DNA of 64,000 nucleotides from Alphaproteobacteria bacterium (GCA_028289425.1 JANQPL010000002.1:1-64000); one strand, 5' to 3'; positions 1 through 10,319 are shown, counted from the first letter of the stretch. The notes: generated by a model from the sequence alone, not told the origin. A program made the numbers and translations.

Positions 1-1
1 G

Positions 2-316
2 TTGGGTGCTCAAGGCATCCGGATCAACTGCGCCGGCCGCCTGAACGGCGCCGAGATTGCGCGCATGGAATGGTATCGCGAAGGCCGCGTGCCGCTTCAT
101 ACGCTGCGCGCCGATATCGACTACGGCGTTGCGACGGCGTACACGGCGTACGGCATTTGCGGCATCAAGGTTTGGGTCTTTAAGGGCGAAATCCTGGAGC
201 ACGATCCCATGGCGCAAGACCGCCGGGCGCAGGAAGCGCAAGAAGGCGGCCGCCCTCCGGGCGGCGGCAGACCGCCAGGAGGGGGACGTCCCCCGCGTGG
301 AAAGGAAGCTGCCTAG
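2..316 (+). CDS. rpsC: 30S ribosomal protein S3, C-terminal part (5' end outside window)
   Basis: S3 binds 16S rRNA in the 30S head and lines the mRNA entry tunnel. The window opens inside the gene, so only about 104 C-terminal residues are visible and the TTG at position 2 is an internal Leu codon, not a start. The conserved S3 C-terminal domain is clear ([41 protein letters not shown]). After it comes an unusual low-complexity tail built of Gly-Gly-Arg-Pro-Pro-like repeats ending RGKEAA. rplP follows 42 bp downstream in the usual S10-operon order. Confidence 0.97.
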   Translation: MGAQGIRINCAGRLNGAEIARMEWYREGRVPLHTLRADIDYGVATAYTAYGICGIKVWVFKGEILEHDPMAQDRRAQEAQEGGRPPGGGRPPGGGRPPRGKEAA

Positions 317-358
317 ATCGTCAGCAGACGAACGAAGCACAGAAGTTGGTAAGAAGAC

Positions 359-775
359 ATGTTACAGCCGAAACGAACAAAATACCGGAAAGCGCATAAG
401 GGGCGCATTCACGGCAACGCCAAAGGCGGCACCACGCTTAACTTCGGAGCCTACGGTTTGAAGGCGACGGAACCTGCGCGCGTCACCGCGCGTCAGATTG
501 AGGCGGCCCGGCGTGCCATCACCCGTCACATGAAGCGTGCCGGGCGCGTGTGGATTCGCATCTTCCCCGATGTGCCGGTGTCCAAGAAGCCAACCGAAGT
601 GCGCATGGGTAAAGGTAAGGGCTCGCCGGAATTTTGGGCCGCCAAAGTAAAGCCCGGCCGCATCATGTTCGAAATCGATGGTGTGCCGAACAATGTGGCG
701 CGGGAAGCGCTGCGCTTGGGCGCTGCCAAATTGCCGCTCGGTGTGCGCTTTGTTGCGCGCGTGGGCGACAATTAA
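359..775 (+). CDS. rplP: 50S ribosomal protein L16
   Basis: L16 is a 23S rRNA-binding protein close to the A site and the peptidyl transferase centre. The 138-residue product has the family length and hallmarks: [11 protein letters not shown] at the start, [11 protein letters not shown], a central [17 protein letters not shown] helix and [10 protein letters not shown]. It lies between rpsC and rpmC, as in other S10 operons, and is co-directional with both. Confidence 0.98.
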   Translation: MLQPKRTKYRKAHKGRIHGNAKGGTTLNFGAYGLKATEPARVTARQIEAARRAITRHMKRAGRVWIRIFPDVPVSKKPTEVRMGKGKGSPEFWAAKVKPGRIMFEIDGVPNNVAREALRLGAAKLPLGVRFVARVGDN

Positions 776-802
776 GAGACACGAAAGACTGGAGTGAAGG
801 CC

Positions 803-1033
803 ATGCAGGCCAGAGACATGAACGCTGCAAAATATCGCGCCATGACGGCCGATGAACTCGATGACGAGCTGAAGAAGCTCAAGAAGGAGCAGTTCAATTT
901 GCGCTTTCAAGGGGCTACCGGCCAGTTGGAAGGCACGAACCGCATCAAAGAAGTTCGCCGGACCATTGCGCGCATCAAAACGTTGCAGAACGAAGCGGTC
1001 GCGAAAGCGTCGCAATCAGAACAAGGAGCTTGA
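803..1033 (+). CDS. rpmC: 50S ribosomal protein L29
   Basis: L29 is a small two-helix protein near the polypeptide exit tunnel. The signature [11 protein letters not shown] is present, followed by [14 protein letters not shown]. The start is ambiguous. ATG at 803 has a GGAG eight bases upstream, while ATG at 818 gives a product whose length aligns better with other alphaproteobacterial L29 proteins; a GTG at 794 is also in frame. The stop lies three bases before the rpsQ start. Confidence 0.96.
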   Translation: MQARDMNAAKYRAMTADELDDELKKLKKEQFNLRFQGATGQLEGTNRIKEVRRTIARIKTLQNEAVAKASQSEQGA

Positions 1034-1036
1034 TCG

Positions 1037-1270
1037 ATGCCGAAACGCATACTTCAGGGCGTCGTCGTCAGCGACAAAACCGACAAGACCGTCGTGGTGC
1101 GGGTCGAGCGCCGTTTCACCCATCCGGTGTTCCAGAAGACGGTGCGCCGCGCGAAAAAATACCATGCCCATGACGAGGCAAACGCGAAGAAAGAAGGCGA
1201 TGTGGTGCGCATTCAGGAATGTAAGCCCATCTCCAAGAACAAACGATGGGAAGTAATCGGCGACGGTTGA
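1037..1270 (+). CDS. rpsQ: 30S ribosomal protein S17
   Basis: S17 is a primary 16S rRNA-binding OB-fold protein of the 30S body. The 77 residues include the family motifs [37 protein letters not shown] and [14 protein letters not shown]. It starts three bases after the rpmC stop, so it is probably translationally coupled. A 68-bp gap follows before rplN; it holds no gene. Confidence 0.98.
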   Translation: MPKRILQGVVVSDKTDKTVVVRVERRFTHPVFQKTVRRAKKYHAHDEANAKKEGDVVRIQECKPISKNKRWEVIGDG

Positions 1271-1338
1271 GTTCGTGTGCGCCCAAGAAATCGAACTTGG
1301 TGCGCACCGAGGTGGCCCGCAAAAGTTGAGGTTCAGCG

Positions 1339-1707
1339 ATGATACAAATGCAATCAAGATTAGATGTTGCTGACAATTCGGGCGCGCGTAGTGTCATGTG
1401 CATCAAGGTGCTTGGCGGCTCCAAGCGTAAATACGCCAGCGTGGGCGACATTATCGTCGTCAGCGTCAAAGACGCGATTCCCCGCGGCCGAGTGAAAAAG
1501 GGCGATGTGCTAAAGGCGGTCATCGTGCGCACCGCGAAAGATATTCGCCGCGCCGACGGCAGCGTCATCCGCTTCGACCGGAATGCGGCTGTTCTGGTGA
1601 ACAATCAGATGGAACCGATCGGTACACGGATCTTTGGCCCGGTGACCCGCGAACTGCGTGCGAAGAACCACATGAAGATCGTATCGCTTGCCCCAGAGGT
1701 GCTGTGA
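1339..1707 (+). CDS. rplN: 50S ribosomal protein L14
   Basis: L14 binds 23S rRNA at the subunit interface and takes part in bridges to 16S rRNA. The product has the standard 122 residues, with [17 protein letters not shown] at the start, [14 protein letters not shown] in the middle and [13 protein letters not shown] near the end. Its TGA stop overlaps the rplX ATG by one base. Confidence 0.98.
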   Translation: MIQMQSRLDVADNSGARSVMCIKVLGGSKRKYASVGDIIVVSVKDAIPRGRVKKGDVLKAVIVRTAKDIRRADGSVIRFDRNAAVLVNNQMEPIGTRIFGPVTRELRAKNHMKIVSLAPEVL

Positions 1708-2030
1708 TGGCTCAAAAACTGAAAATCAAAAAGGGCGACAAGGTGATCGTCGTTGCGGGCCGCGATAAAGGCAAGAAGGGAGATGTGTTGCGCGTCTTTC
1801 CCGAGAAAAACCGTGCCATCGTCCAAGGCGTGAACATCGTGCAGCGTCATCAGGCGCAAACCCAGCGGCAGCAAGGCGGCATCGTTCGCAAAGAAGCGTC
1901 GATCCACATTTCCAATTTGGCCCATGTGGATCCCAAATCGGGCGACGCCACGCGCATTGGCTATAAGACGCTGGAGGATGGACGCAAAGTCCGCTTCGCA
2001 AAATCGTCAGGAGAAGTCATCGATGTCTGA
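1707..2030 (+). CDS. rplX: 50S ribosomal protein L24
   Basis: L24 is an early 50S assembly protein with a KOW motif. The KOW region ([20 protein letters not shown]) sits at residues 5-24, and the 107-residue length is normal. ATG at 1707, overlapping the rplN stop, is preferred over the GTG at 1704 because it gives the usual [11 protein letters not shown] start. The 3' end overlaps the start of rplE by eight bases. Confidence 0.97.
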   Translation: MAQKLKIKKGDKVIVVAGRDKGKKGDVLRVFPEKNRAIVQGVNIVQRHQAQTQRQQGGIVRKEASIHISNLAHVDPKSGDATRIGYKTLEDGRKVRFAKSSGEVIDV

Positions 2031-2580
2031 GGCAAATTACACGCCGCGGATGAAGACCGAGTATTTGGATGTGGTCCGTCCGGCATTGGTCGAAAAGTTT
2101 AGTTACAAGAATCCGATGGAAGTGCCCAAGGTTGAGAAAGTGGTTCTCAATATGGGTGTCGGCGAAGCAGTGGGCGATTCCAAGAAGGTAAAGTCCGCCG
2201 TCGAGGCCTTGACGCTCATTTCCGGGCAGAAACCCGTCGTCACCAAGGCCAAGAAGTCGATCGCGAGTTTTAAGGTGCGCGAAGGCATGCCGATCGGCGC
2301 GAAGGTGACCCTGCGCCGCAATCACATGTACGAGTTTCTCGACCGTTTAGTGACCATCGCGCTGCCCCGGGTGCGGGACTTCCGTGGTCTTAACGGGAAG
2401 AGCTTCGATGGCCGTGGCAATTACGCCATGGGGCTTAAGGAACACATCGTGTTCCCGGAAATCAATTACGACCAGGTCGATGAGATCTGGGGCATGGACA
2501 TTGTGGTGTGCACATCCGCGAAATCGGACGACGAAGCACGCGAGCTCCTTCGCGGCTTCAAGTTTCCGTTCACGAATTAG
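2023..2580 (+). CDS. rplE: 50S ribosomal protein L5
   Basis: L5 binds 5S rRNA and contacts P-site tRNA. An open frame extends upstream to 1924, but ATG at 2023 is preceded by AGGAGAAG and yields the normal 185-residue product starting [14 protein letters not shown]. The family segments [45 protein letters not shown] and FKFPFTN are all visible. It overlaps the end of rplX, indicating coupled translation. Confidence 0.98.
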   Translation: MSEANYTPRMKTEYLDVVRPALVEKFSYKNPMEVPKVEKVVLNMGVGEAVGDSKKVKSAVEALTLISGQKPVVTKAKKSIASFKVREGMPIGAKVTLRRNHMYEFLDRLVTIALPRVRDFRGLNGKSFDGRGNYAMGLKEHIVFPEINYDQVDEIWGMDIVVCTSAKSDDEARELLRGFKFPFTN

Positions 2581-2616
2581 ACGTGTTGCCGAGAGAAAGG
2601 CATCAGGAGGACCGAC

Positions 2617-2922
2617 GTGGCAAAAAAGAGTGCAATTGAACGTGACAAGAAACGCCGGAAGATGGCCAAGCAATCGGCTTCGCGCCGCGCACGGCTGCGC
2701 GCGATTGCGAATGATCAGTCGCTGCCGCCGGAAGAGCGTTTTGCTGCGCGTTTGAAGCTGGCGCAACTGCCCCGCAATTCGTCGCCCAGCCGCATCCGTA
2801 ACCGGTGTGAGGTGACGGGCCGGCCGCGTGGCTTTTACCGCAAAATGCGCATGTCGCGCATCGCACTGCGTGAGCTGGCGTCGTCAGGACAAATTCCTGG
2901 CATGGTCAAGTCGAGCTGGTAG
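2617..2922 (+). CDS. rpsN: 30S ribosomal protein S14 (zinc-free form)
   Basis: S14 is a late-assembling protein of the 30S head. The 101-residue length and the lack of a CxxC pair mark the zinc-independent form. The C-terminal signature [20 protein letters not shown] is intact. The start codon is GTG, with GGAGG upstream. It lies between rplE and rpsH as in other spc operons. Confidence 0.97.
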   Translation: MAKKSAIERDKKRRKMAKQSASRRARLRAIANDQSLPPEERFAARLKLAQLPRNSSPSRIRNRCEVTGRPRGFYRKMRMSRIALRELASSGQIPGMVKSSW

Positions 2923-2933
2923 GAGAACGACGT

Positions 2934-3332
2934 ATGTCAATGACCGATCCGTTAGGGGATATGCTGACCCGCATCCGCAACGCGCAAATGCGCGGCAAGT
3001 CGGTGGTGAACACGCCAGCTTCGAAATTGCGCCGCCGGGTTTTGGATGTTCTGGAGTCGGAAGGATTTATTCGCGGCTACACGGAAGTGGAGCATGCAGG
3101 CAACAAGCCTGAGTTCGAAATCTCCCTTAAATATTTCGAAGGCCGTCCAGTGATCAAGGAAATCAAACGGATTTCCAAGCCGGGACGGCGGGTCTATTCC
3201 CAGGCATCCAAGCTGCCGCGTGTCGGCAACGGCCTTGGCATTTCGATTGTGTCCACGCCGAAGGGTGTCATGTCGGACTCGGTCGCGCGCGACAACAATG
3301 TAGGTGGCGAGGTTCTGTGCCAGGTCTTCTAA
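2934..3332 (+). CDS. rpsH: 30S ribosomal protein S8
   Basis: S8 is a primary 16S rRNA-binding protein and, in enterobacteria, the translational repressor of the spc operon. The 132 residues begin [18 protein letters not shown] and end with the conserved [14 protein letters not shown] and GGEVLCQVF. It starts 11 bases after rpsN. Confidence 0.98.
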   Translation: MSMTDPLGDMLTRIRNAQMRGKSVVNTPASKLRRRVLDVLESEGFIRGYTEVEHAGNKPEFEISLKYFEGRPVIKEIKRISKPGRRVYSQASKLPRVGNGLGISIVSTPKGVMSDSVARDNNVGGEVLCQVF

Positions 3333-3373
3333 GACAGGCGGCAGGGACAAACAGAAACTAGGACATGGGCGAT

Positions 3374-3905
3374 GTCTAGAATTGGAAAAAAACCGATCAC
3401 GATACCAAGCGGCGTTACCGTGACCATCGACGGACAGGACGTTAAGGTGAAAGGCTCTAAGGGTGAGCTTGCGCTGACGCTTGTCGACGATGTGAAGGTG
3501 GAACAGCGTGACGAAGGCATCGTTGTGGAACCGCGCGGCGATACCAAGCGGGCGCGCTCCATGTGGGGCATGAGCCGTACCTTGGTCGGCAACATGATTA
3601 CCGGTGTGTCGGAAGGGTTCACCAAAGAGCTTGAGATCAACGGCGTTGGTTATCGTGCCCAGATGAAAGGCAAGGATCTTCAGCTGCAGTTGGGCTTCAG
3701 CCATGACGTTCTGTTTCCCGTGCCCGAGGGCATCAAGATCGAGTGTGAGAAGAACACGCAGATCAAGATCAGCGGTGTCGACAAGCAGCAGGTGGGGCAA
3801 GTGGCTGCGAAGATCCGCTCCTACCGGCCGCCGGAGCCGTACAAGGGCAAGGGTGTGAAATATGCGGATGAATATATCTTCCGCAAAGAAGGTAAGAAGA
3901 AGTAA
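3374..3905 (+). CDS. rplF: 50S ribosomal protein L6
   Basis: L6 binds 23S rRNA near the GTPase-associated centre. The product, beginning [15 protein letters not shown], has 177 residues and two homologous alpha/beta domains. The second carries the signature [27 protein letters not shown]. The exact ATG is at about 3372-3374 in GATGTCTAG. A 41-bp spacer separates it from rpsH and 15 bp from rplR. Confidence 0.97.
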
Positions 3906-3920
3906 GGCAGGCTTAGGCAA

Positions 3921-4283
3921 ATGGATAAAAGCACAAAGCTCGTCAATCGGCGCAAGACGCGTGTGCGGAACGCGCTGGCAAAGTCCAACAAAGGGCGGCC
4001 GCGGCTTTCCGTGTTTCGCTCGTCGAAAAACATTTACGTCCAGATCATCGATGATGTGGAAGGGCGCACGATCGCCTCTGCCTCCACGATGGAAAAAGAC
4101 ATGCGCGAAAAGATCGCCTATGGCGGCAACAAAGAAGCCGCCGCGCAAGTGGGCAAGATCATCGCCGAGCGCGCCGCCAAGGCAGGCGTTGAAAAAGTAG
4201 TTTTTGACCGTGGGGCCTATCTGTTCCACGGACGTGTAAAGGCGCTGGCAGATGCTGCGCGCGAAGCTGGCTTAACCTTTTAA
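3921..4283 (+). CDS. rplR: 50S ribosomal protein L18
   Basis: L18 binds 5S rRNA together with L5 and L25. The 120-residue product has the basic N-terminal region ([10 protein letters not shown]), the [17 protein letters not shown] strand region and the [16 protein letters not shown]-like C-terminal helix, read here as [18 protein letters not shown]. It is spaced 11 bp from the GTG start of rpsE. Confidence 0.97.
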   Translation: MDKSTKLVNRRKTRVRNALAKSNKGRPRLSVFRSSKNIYVQIIDDVEGRTIASASTMEKDMREKIAYGGNKEAAAQVGKIIAERAAKAGVEKVVFDRGAYLFHGRVKALADAAREAGLTF

Positions 4284-4294
4284 GGAACGGACAC

Positions 4295-4846
4295 GTGGCA
4301 CGAGGTGATAATCGCGAAGACCGCGATAGCGAATTTGTAGACAAGCTGGTGGCCATTAACCGGGTCGCCAAAGTGGTGAAGGGTGGCCGCCGATTTGGCT
4401 TTGCGGCTTTGGTGGTTGTGGGCGACCAGCGCGGCCGTGTGGGCTTCGGCCACGGTAAGGCCCGGGAGGTGCCGGAAGCCGTGCGTAAGGCGACCGAAAG
4501 CGCCAAGCGCTCCATGATCCGAGTGCCGTTGCGGGAAGGCCGCACGCTCCATCACGATGTCAAAGGTCGCGCCGGTGCCGGTAAGGTGGTCTTGCGGGCC
4601 GCACCCACGGGTACGGGCATCATCGCAGGCGGTCCCATGCGCGCGGTTTTCGAGACGCTAGGCGTGCACGACGTTGTCGCAAAGTCGGTCGGATCGTCCA
4701 ACCCCTACAACATGATCCAAGCCACCTTCGATGCGCTCAAGAATTCCTATTCGCCGCGCACCATCGCCGCGAAGCGCGGCAAGAAGGTGGGTGAGATCGT
4801 CTCGCGCCGCGGCGAAGCCGTCACCGAATATGCGGCGGATGCGTAA
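4295..4846 (+). CDS. rpsE: 30S ribosomal protein S5
   Basis: S5 lies near the decoding centre and mRNA entry and contributes to translational fidelity. The N-terminal dsRNA-binding-like domain ([21 protein letters not shown]) and the C-terminal domain ([33 protein letters not shown]) are both complete in 183 residues. The start codon is GTG at 4295, with AAGGA upstream. Confidence 0.98.
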   Translation: MARGDNREDRDSEFVDKLVAINRVAKVVKGGRRFGFAALVVVGDQRGRVGFGHGKAREVPEAVRKATESAKRSMIRVPLREGRTLHHDVKGRAGAGKVVLRAAPTGTGIIAGGPMRAVFETLGVHDVVAKSVGSSNPYNMIQATFDALKNSYSPRTIAAKRGKKVGEIVSRRGEAVTEYAADA

Positions 4847-4870
4847 GACCGCAGACTTAGGATCAAGACG

Positions 4871-5065
4871 ATGGCTGACAAAAAGACGTTGAAAGTTAAA
4901 CAGACGGGAAGTCCCATCCGGCGCACGAAGGATCAGCGCGCGACGTTGATCGGTTTGGGGCTTAACAAGATGAACCGGGTTTCCGAATTGGAAGATACCC
5001 CGTCGGTTCGTGGAATGATTCAAAAAGTAAAACACTTGGTTGAAATCGTTGAAGAGGGCGCTTAG
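4871..5065 (+). CDS. rpmD: 50S ribosomal protein L30
   Basis: L30 is a small 23S rRNA-binding protein. The 64 residues contain the family core [27 protein letters not shown] and the C-terminal [11 protein letters not shown]. The 81-bp gap to rplO contains no convincing gene. Confidence 0.97.
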   Translation: MADKKTLKVKQTGSPIRRTKDQRATLIGLGLNKMNRVSELEDTPSVRGMIQKVKHLVEIVEEGA

Positions 5066-5146
5066 GTAACCATGACTCGACAGCGGCGATCCAAGGATCG
5101 CGCAGAGCGTGTTGCCGCCCGCGATGAGACGTGAAGGGCGAAGGAT

Positions 5147-5707
5147 ATGAAGCTCAATCAGATCTCCGACAATAAAGGCGCCCGCAAGGCTCGCGTGCGC
5201 GTCGGCCGGGGTCTTGGCTCCGGCAAAGGCAAGACGGCCGGACGCGGCGTGAAAGGTCAGAAGTCTCGCTCTGGCGTTTCTATCAATGGGTTCGAAGGCG
5301 GGCAAATGCCCGTTCATATGCGTTTGCCTAAGCGCGGCTTCAACAAGCCGAACCGTCTTAGATTTGCAGAATTGAATCTCGGTCGTTTGCAACAAGCCAT
5401 CGCTTCAGGGTCCGTGGATGCGGGATCGCCCATCACCGAGCAAGGCCTGGTAGAGGCCGGCGTCATTCGACGCCTGCATGACGGTGTGCGCTTGCTGGGC
5501 AACGGCAAGCTTGAGGCTAAAGTGGACATTTCGGTGACCGGCGCCAGCAAATCGGCTGTCAGTGCCGTTGAAGGGGCCGGCGGTAGCGTCACTATTTTGC
5601 CGCCCAAACGGGTACCCCAGCCGGGGCCGAAGGAGCGCAAGCCCGCCGACAAATCCAAAAAGAATTCGGATGGCAAGCGCGGTAAGAAGAAAGCCGCTGC
5701 CGCGTAA
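5147..5707 (+). CDS. rplO: 50S ribosomal protein L15 with lysine-rich C-terminal extension
   Basis: L15 is an assembly protein at the core of the 50S subunit. The conserved part is complete: MKLNQISDN, the glycine-rich [19 protein letters not shown] loop, [17 protein letters not shown], and [11 protein letters not shown] at about residue 150. The product then continues for about 30 residues of Lys/Pro/Asp-rich tail ending KKKAAAA, giving 186 residues where about 145-165 is usual. It directly precedes secY. Confidence 0.97.
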   Translation: MKLNQISDNKGARKARVRVGRGLGSGKGKTAGRGVKGQKSRSGVSINGFEGGQMPVHMRLPKRGFNKPNRLRFAELNLGRLQQAIASGSVDAGSPITEQGLVEAGVIRRLHDGVRLLGNGKLEAKVDISVTGASKSAVSAVEGAGGSVTILPPKRVPQPGPKERKPADKSKKNSDGKRGKKKAAAA

Positions 5708-5749
5708 TCGGCGGGAGCGCCACCTGGGAAAGGCCTTACGGTAGAGTAG

Positions 5750-7096
5750 ATGGCTTCAGCAGCAGAACAATTAGCCGCCAATATTAACTTCGCGTCGTTT
5801 GCCAAAGCGGAGGAGCTCAAAAAGCGGCTATGGTTTACGCTGGGCGCGCTCGTCATTTACCGGATCGGTACCTACATTCCACTGCCGGGCATCGATCCGG
5901 TGGCCTATGCGCAAGCCTTCCAAAACCTGCAGGCCGGCATTGGCGGCATGGTCAATCTGTTCACCGGTGGCGCGGTGGAACGCATGGCCATCTTCGCGCT
6001 CAACATCATGCCGTACATCTCGGCTTCGATCATCATTCAGTTGATGACGGCCGTGTCGCCGCACCTCGAACAGCTCAAGAAAGAAGGCGAGCAAGGCCGC
6101 AAGAAGATTAATCAGTATACGCGCTATGGCACGGTGCTTCTGGCCACAGTGCAAGGGTTCGGTATCGCCATCGGACTTGAAGCCAGCAATGTGGCCGTCG
6201 ACCCCGGATTGTTCTTCAGGCTCACTACTGTCATTACGCTGGTGGGCGGCACGATTTTCCTCATGTGGCTGGGCGAGCAGGTCACGGCACGCGGCGTGGG
6301 CAACGGTATTTCACTGATCATTTTTGCGGGCATTGTGGCTGAGTTGCCAAGGGCGGCCTTTGCCACCTTGCAGCAAGGCGCCACGGGCCAGATCTCCACC
6401 GGTTTGATCATCGGCGTCTTCATCCTGATCGTCGCCGTGATCACCGCGGTTGTTTTCGTGGAGCGGGCCCAGCGGCGCATTCCCATCCAATACCCAAAAC
6501 GCCAGGTGGGGAACCGCATGTTCGGCGGCGACAGCTCTCACCTGCCCCTGAAGATCAACACCGCGGGCGTTATTCCGCCGATCTTTGCCTCGTCACTTCT
6601 GCTTCTGCCGGCAACGGCTGCGGGCTTCCTCGTTACCGGTCCCGAGGCGGGCAATGAATGGCTGCAGACCATCGTCACCCTGCTTGGCCGCGGCCAGCCG
6701 CTTTATTTGGGCCTCTATGCGGCGATGATCATCTTCTTCTGCTTCTTCTACACGGCCATTGTCTTCAATCCGGAGGACACGGCGGACAATCTGAAAAAGT
6801 ATGGCGGGTTTGTGCCGGGCATAAGACCGGGCGCGCAGACAGCGGACTTCTTGGACAGAACACTGTCGCGCTTGACAGTGGTAGGTTCCGCTTATCTCAC
6901 GGCCGTCTGTCTGATACCGGAGGTGCTCACATCCCAAGGGTCGGGCAGCCAGTATCTAGTGTTCTTTGGGGGTACATCGCTGCTCATTGTGGTCACGGTG
7001 ACCATGGATACGGTGGCGCAGATCCAAAGCCATCTTTTGGCCCACCAATATGAGGGTCTGATCAAGAAATCGAAACTTCGGGGGGCGCGACGTTGA
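5750..7096 (+). CDS. secY: Protein translocase subunit SecY
   Basis: SecY is the pore of the SecYEG inner-membrane translocon. The 448-residue product has ten predicted hydrophobic segments, the plug-region start (IPLPGIDP), the TGGAVERMAIFALNIMPYISASI segment of TM2 and the cytosolic RRIPIQYPKRQVG loop that contacts the ribosome and SecA. The TGA stop overlaps the TTG start of adk, so translation of the two is probably coupled. Confidence 0.98.
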   Translation: MASAAEQLAANINFASFAKAEELKKRLWFTLGALVIYRIGTYIPLPGIDPVAYAQAFQNLQAGIGGMVNLFTGGAVERMAIFALNIMPYISASIIIQLMTAVSPHLEQLKKEGEQGRKKINQYTRYGTVLLATVQGFGIAIGLEASNVAVDPGLFFRLTTVITLVGGTIFLMWLGEQVTARGVGNGISLIIFAGIVAELPRAAFATLQQGATGQISTGLIIGVFILIVAVITAVVFVERAQRRIPIQYPKRQVGNRMFGGDSSHLPLKINTAGVIPPIFASSLLLLPATAAGFLVTGPEAGNEWLQTIVTLLGRGQPLYLGLYAAMIIFFCFFYTAIVFNPEDTADNLKKYGGFVPGIRPGAQTADFLDRTLSRLTVVGSAYLTAVCLIPEVLTSQGSGSQYLVFFGGTSLLIVVTVTMDTVAQIQSHLLAHQYEGLIKKSKLRGARR

Positions 7097-7743
7097 GATT
7101 GATCTTCTTGGGTCCGCCTGGCGCCGGGAAGGGCACGCAGGCGCAACGCATTGCGGACGCCTACAACATCGTTCAGTTGTCGACTGGCGAGATGCTTCGC
7201 TCGGCGGTTGCAGAGGGCACTGAAGTGGGCAAGAAGGCCAAGCCGATCATGGAACGCGGCGATCTGGTCCCCGATGAAATCGTCGTGGGCATCATCGACG
7301 AGCGGTTCGGCAGCCCGGATTGCGCAAACGGCTTCATTCTGGACGGTTTTCCGCGGAATACCGCCCAGGCAGAGGCGCTGGATTCGGTTCTTGAAAAGCG
7401 GAACATGGAACTGGACCACGTGGTTGAGCTGCAAGTGGACGATGAGGCCCTGGTGGAGCGGATTACCGGCCGGTTTACCTGCGCCAATTGCGGCGAAGGC
7501 TATCATGACAAGTTCAAACGGCCGCAGAAACCGGGGGTTTGCGACCGCTGCGGGCATCGAAAGTTCACCCGCCGAGACGACGACACCGAGGCCACAGTGC
7601 GCAGCCGCCTGGAGGTTTATCACCGGGAAACGGCGCCTTTGCTGGCCTATTACGGCGCCCAATCCAAGGTTAAATCGGTCGACGGCATGGCCGAAATGGA
7701 CGAAGTGACCCGGCAGATTCAAGCCATTTTGGGGGCACCTTGA
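7093..7743 (+). CDS. adk: Adenylate kinase, long form with Cys4 LID
   Basis: It interconverts ATP + AMP and 2 ADP in the cytosol. The P-loop GPPGAGKGT is at residues 7-15, the AMP-binding DGFPRN is present, and the LID domain carries two CxxC pairs (CANC and CDRC), as in zinc-binding adenylate kinases. The 216 residues match the long form. The start is TTG at 7093, inside the last codons of secY; no better start exists before the P-loop. The secY-adk pairing is common in alphaproteobacteria. Confidence 0.97.
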   Translation: MRLIFLGPPGAGKGTQAQRIADAYNIVQLSTGEMLRSAVAEGTEVGKKAKPIMERGDLVPDEIVVGIIDERFGSPDCANGFILDGFPRNTAQAEALDSVLEKRNMELDHVVELQVDDEALVERITGRFTCANCGEGYHDKFKRPQKPGVCDRCGHRKFTRRDDDTEATVRSRLEVYHRETAPLLAYYGAQSKVKSVDGMAEMDEVTRQIQAILGAP

Positions 7744-7901
7744 ATGGTTGACTGGGGCCCGAGTTTTTCTATAATCCGCCGCTTCGCGAAGGATGCAATG
7801 AGCGTTGAGAGATTCGACCTGTGGGGCCAAGGGCCCGGTAGGGCGAAGTCTCTGTTTTCTTGTGCGCAGACCCGCGAAGCAGCTAACCAGGAGAGATCGC
7901 C

Positions 7902-8270
7902 GTGGCACGAATTGCTGGCGTAAACATACCGACGAACAAGCGCGTCGAAATTGCTCTGACCTACATCCATGGTATTGGCAACACCAAGGCCAGGGAAATC
8001 TGCACCAAGGTCGGCATCGATCAAGCGCGCCGCGTGCAAGACCTGTCCGATGCGGAAGTCATTCAGATCCGCGAGGTCATCGACGGCGACTACATGGTCG
8101 AAGGCGATTTGCGGCGCGAAGTGGCCATGAACGTGAAGCGCCTCATGGATCTCGGCTGCTATCGGGGTTTACGCCACCGGCGCGGCCTGCCGGTCCGCGG
8201 TCAGCGCACCCACACAAACGCGCGCACGCGGAAAGGCCCGGCAAAACCGATCGCGGGCAAGAAGAAATAA
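7902..8270 (+). CDS. rpsM: 30S ribosomal protein S13
   Basis: S13 sits in the 30S head and contacts P-site tRNA and L5. The 122 residues start with GTG ([26 protein letters not shown]) and end with the conserved [24 protein letters not shown]. It opens the alpha-operon part of the cluster, after a 158-bp gap from adk that could hold a promoter; I see no convincing one. Confidence 0.98.
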   Translation: MARIAGVNIPTNKRVEIALTYIHGIGNTKAREICTKVGIDQARRVQDLSDAEVIQIREVIDGDYMVEGDLRREVAMNVKRLMDLGCYRGLRHRRGLPVRGQRTHTNARTRKGPAKPIAGKKK

Positions 8271-8324
8271 CGCGACATCAATTTGATCTGCGGGCGCAAA
8301 CCCCGCTGCAACGGATAGGGTTCA

Positions 8325-8717
8325 ATGGCTGTTAAAGAAAAAGCACGGGTAAAACGTCGCGAGCGGAAGAACATTACCGCCGGGGTTGCTCATGTGAACG
8401 CCACATTCAACAACACGCTGGTCACGATTACGGATGCGCAGGGCAATGCGATCTCCTGGTCGTCGGCAGGCTCGATGGGCTTCAAGGGCTCTCGCAAGTC
8501 GACGCCCTATGCGGCGCAGGTGGCCGCGGAAGATGCGGGCAAGAAAGCCATGGAACACGGCATGAAGACCTTGGAGGTCGAAGTGACCGGCCCGGGCTCC
8601 GGTCGTGAATCTGCTCTACGCGCGCTTCAGGCGGTGGGCTTTACCATTACGACCATCCGCGATGTGACACCGATCCCGCACAATGGCTGCCGCCCACCAA
8701 AGCGGCGCCGCGTTTAA
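8325..8717 (+). CDS. rpsK: 30S ribosomal protein S11
   Basis: S11 lies on the 30S platform near the E site. The 130-residue product has the motifs [37 protein letters not shown] and the C-terminal [18 protein letters not shown]. It is followed by two short hairpins before rpoA. Confidence 0.98.
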   Translation: MAVKEKARVKRRERKNITAGVAHVNATFNNTLVTITDAQGNAISWSSAGSMGFKGSRKSTPYAAQVAAEDAGKKAMEHGMKTLEVEVTGPGSGRESALRALQAVGFTITTIRDVTPIPHNGCRPPKRRRV

Positions 8718-8732
8718 GAATTACGACGTGAG

Positions 8733-8792
8733 GCTCCCCCACGGGAGCACCTGTGAGAAGGCAGGCGGACCCCCGACCCCGCCTTCTTTATT
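8733..8792 (+). promoter_or_regulatory. Two hairpins between rpsK and rpoA (possible attenuator)
   Basis: A 6-bp stem GCTCCC/GGGAGC with a four-base loop (8733-8748) is followed by a second stem GAAGGC/GCCTTC (8757-8786) and a TTTATT run. This could be a weak intrinsic terminator or attenuator that sets rpoA expression relative to the ribosomal genes. It is inferred from inverted symmetry alone. Confidence 0.35.
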
Positions 8793-8807
8793 CATAAGGA
8801 AAAAGCT

Positions 8808-9824
8808 GTGATCCAAAAGAATTGGCAAGAGCTTATTAAACCGACCAAGTTGAATGTCGAAGGCGCCCCCGACGTGGAGCGCGTGGCGACATTGGTGGCT
8901 GAACCGCTGGAACGCGGCTTCGGTTTGACCCTGGGCAACGCCCTGCGGCGCGTTTTGCTGTCGTCCCTTCAAGGGGCGGCGGTAACGTCGCTTCAAATCG
9001 ACGGTGTTTTACACGAGTTTTCGTCGATTGCCGGTGTGCGCGAGGACGTCACCAATATCGTCCTCAACATCAAGTCGCTGGCGCTCAATCTGCACTCCCA
9101 AGGTCCAAAGCGCATCACTTTGCGCGCCGAAGGACCGGGCGAAGTGACGGCCGGACAAATCACCGAAGTTGCCGACGTGGAAATCCTCAATCCGGATTTG
9201 GTGATCTGCACTCTCGATGAGGAAGCGGAGATCCGGATGGAAATGACCGTGGACACGGGCAAGGGCTACGTGCCGGCCGACCGCAATCGGCCGGAAGATG
9301 CGCCGATTGGTTTGATCCCGGTGGATGCGCTCTACAGTCCGGTGAAGAAGGTCTCCTATCGTGTTGAAAACACACGGGAAGGTCAGATCTTGGATTATGA
9401 TAAACTGATGCTGACGGTGGAGACCAACGGCGCCATCTCGCCGGAAAATGCGGTGGCCTATGCGGCGCGCATTCTCCAGGACCAGCTCCAGATCTTCATC
9501 ACCTTCGAAGAGCCGTCCGAGCGGAAGGTGGAAGACACACGGCCGGAACTGGAGTTCAATCCTGCGCTGCTCAAGAAGGTGGACGAGCTGGAATTGTCGG
9601 TTCGGTCGGCGAACTGCCTGAAGAACGACAACATCGTCTATATCGGCGACCTGATCCAGAAGACCGAAGCGGAAATGCTGCGCACGCCGAATTTCGGCCG
9701 CAAGTCGCTCAACGAAATTAAGGAAGTCTTGGCGCATATGGGCCTGCATTTGGGCATGGAAGTGCCCAATTGGCCGCCGGAAAACATCGAAGATCTGGCC
9801 AAGCGCTATGAGGATCAATACTGA
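8808..9824 (+). CDS. rpoA: DNA-directed RNA polymerase subunit alpha
   Basis: RpoA forms the dimeric scaffold for beta and beta' and its C-terminal domain contacts UP elements and activators. The N-terminal domain (residues about 20-235: [22 protein letters not shown], then [17 protein letters not shown]) and the C-terminal helical domain ([32 protein letters not shown]) are complete in 338 residues. The start codon is GTG. Confidence 0.98.
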   Translation: MIQKNWQELIKPTKLNVEGAPDVERVATLVAEPLERGFGLTLGNALRRVLLSSLQGAAVTSLQIDGVLHEFSSIAGVREDVTNIVLNIKSLALNLHSQGPKRITLRAEGPGEVTAGQITEVADVEILNPDLVICTLDEEAEIRMEMTVDTGKGYVPADRNRPEDAPIGLIPVDALYSPVKKVSYRVENTREGQILDYDKLMLTVETNGAISPENAVAYAARILQDQLQIFITFEEPSERKVEDTRPELEFNPALLKKVDELELSVRSANCLKNDNIVYIGDLIQKTEAEMLRTPNFGRKSLNEIKEVLAHMGLHLGMEVPNWPPENIEDLAKRYEDQY

Positions 9825-9860
9825 CGCTTGGGTTTGCGTCGAGGGTTAAGGAGATAAACC

Positions 9861-10289
9861 ATGCGTCACGGCAAGCACGGCCGCAGGTTCAATCGGTCAT
9901 CGAGCCACCGCAAAGCCATGCTGGCAAACATGGCGGCGGCGCTGATCAAGCATGAGCAAATCAAGACCACGCTGCCCAAGGCGAAGGATCTGCGGCCGGT
10001 GGTGGAAAAGCTGATCACGCTCGGCAAGCGCGGCGATCTCCATGCCCGGCGGCAAGCCATTGCGCAACTCCAAGATCTGCCCATGGTACGTAAGCTGTTT
10101 GACGTGCTCGGGCCGCGCTATGAAGAGCGGGCCGGTGGCTATACGCGGATCATCAAGGCCGGGTTTCGCTACGGCGACGCCGCGCCCATGGCGGTGATTG
10201 AGTTCGTCGACCGGGATCCCGATGCGAAAGGGATTGATTCCGGGCCCGACCAAAATGCTGATGATGAAAGTGAAGCCGACGCCGCATAA
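9861..10289 (+). CDS. rplQ: 50S ribosomal protein L17
   Basis: L17 binds 23S rRNA near the exit tunnel. The core ([66 protein letters not shown]) is followed by an acidic Asp/Glu-rich tail, as often in alphaproteobacteria; the product has 142 residues. It is the last gene of the ribosomal run and is followed by an intrinsic terminator. Confidence 0.98.
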   Translation: MRHGKHGRRFNRSSSHRKAMLANMAAALIKHEQIKTTLPKAKDLRPVVEKLITLGKRGDLHARRQAIAQLQDLPMVRKLFDVLGPRYEERAGGYTRIIKAGFRYGDAAPMAVIEFVDRDPDAKGIDSGPDQNADDESEADAA

Positions 10290-10319
10290 GTTTGAATTTT
10301 AAGGAAAAATGACATTTAG

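Noticed and set aside
2952-4229. 425-codon minus-strand open frame across rpsH, rplF and rplR
   Set aside because: It is antisense to three certain ribosomal genes; its His/Arg-rich translation is typical of an antisense shadow in GC-rich DNA.
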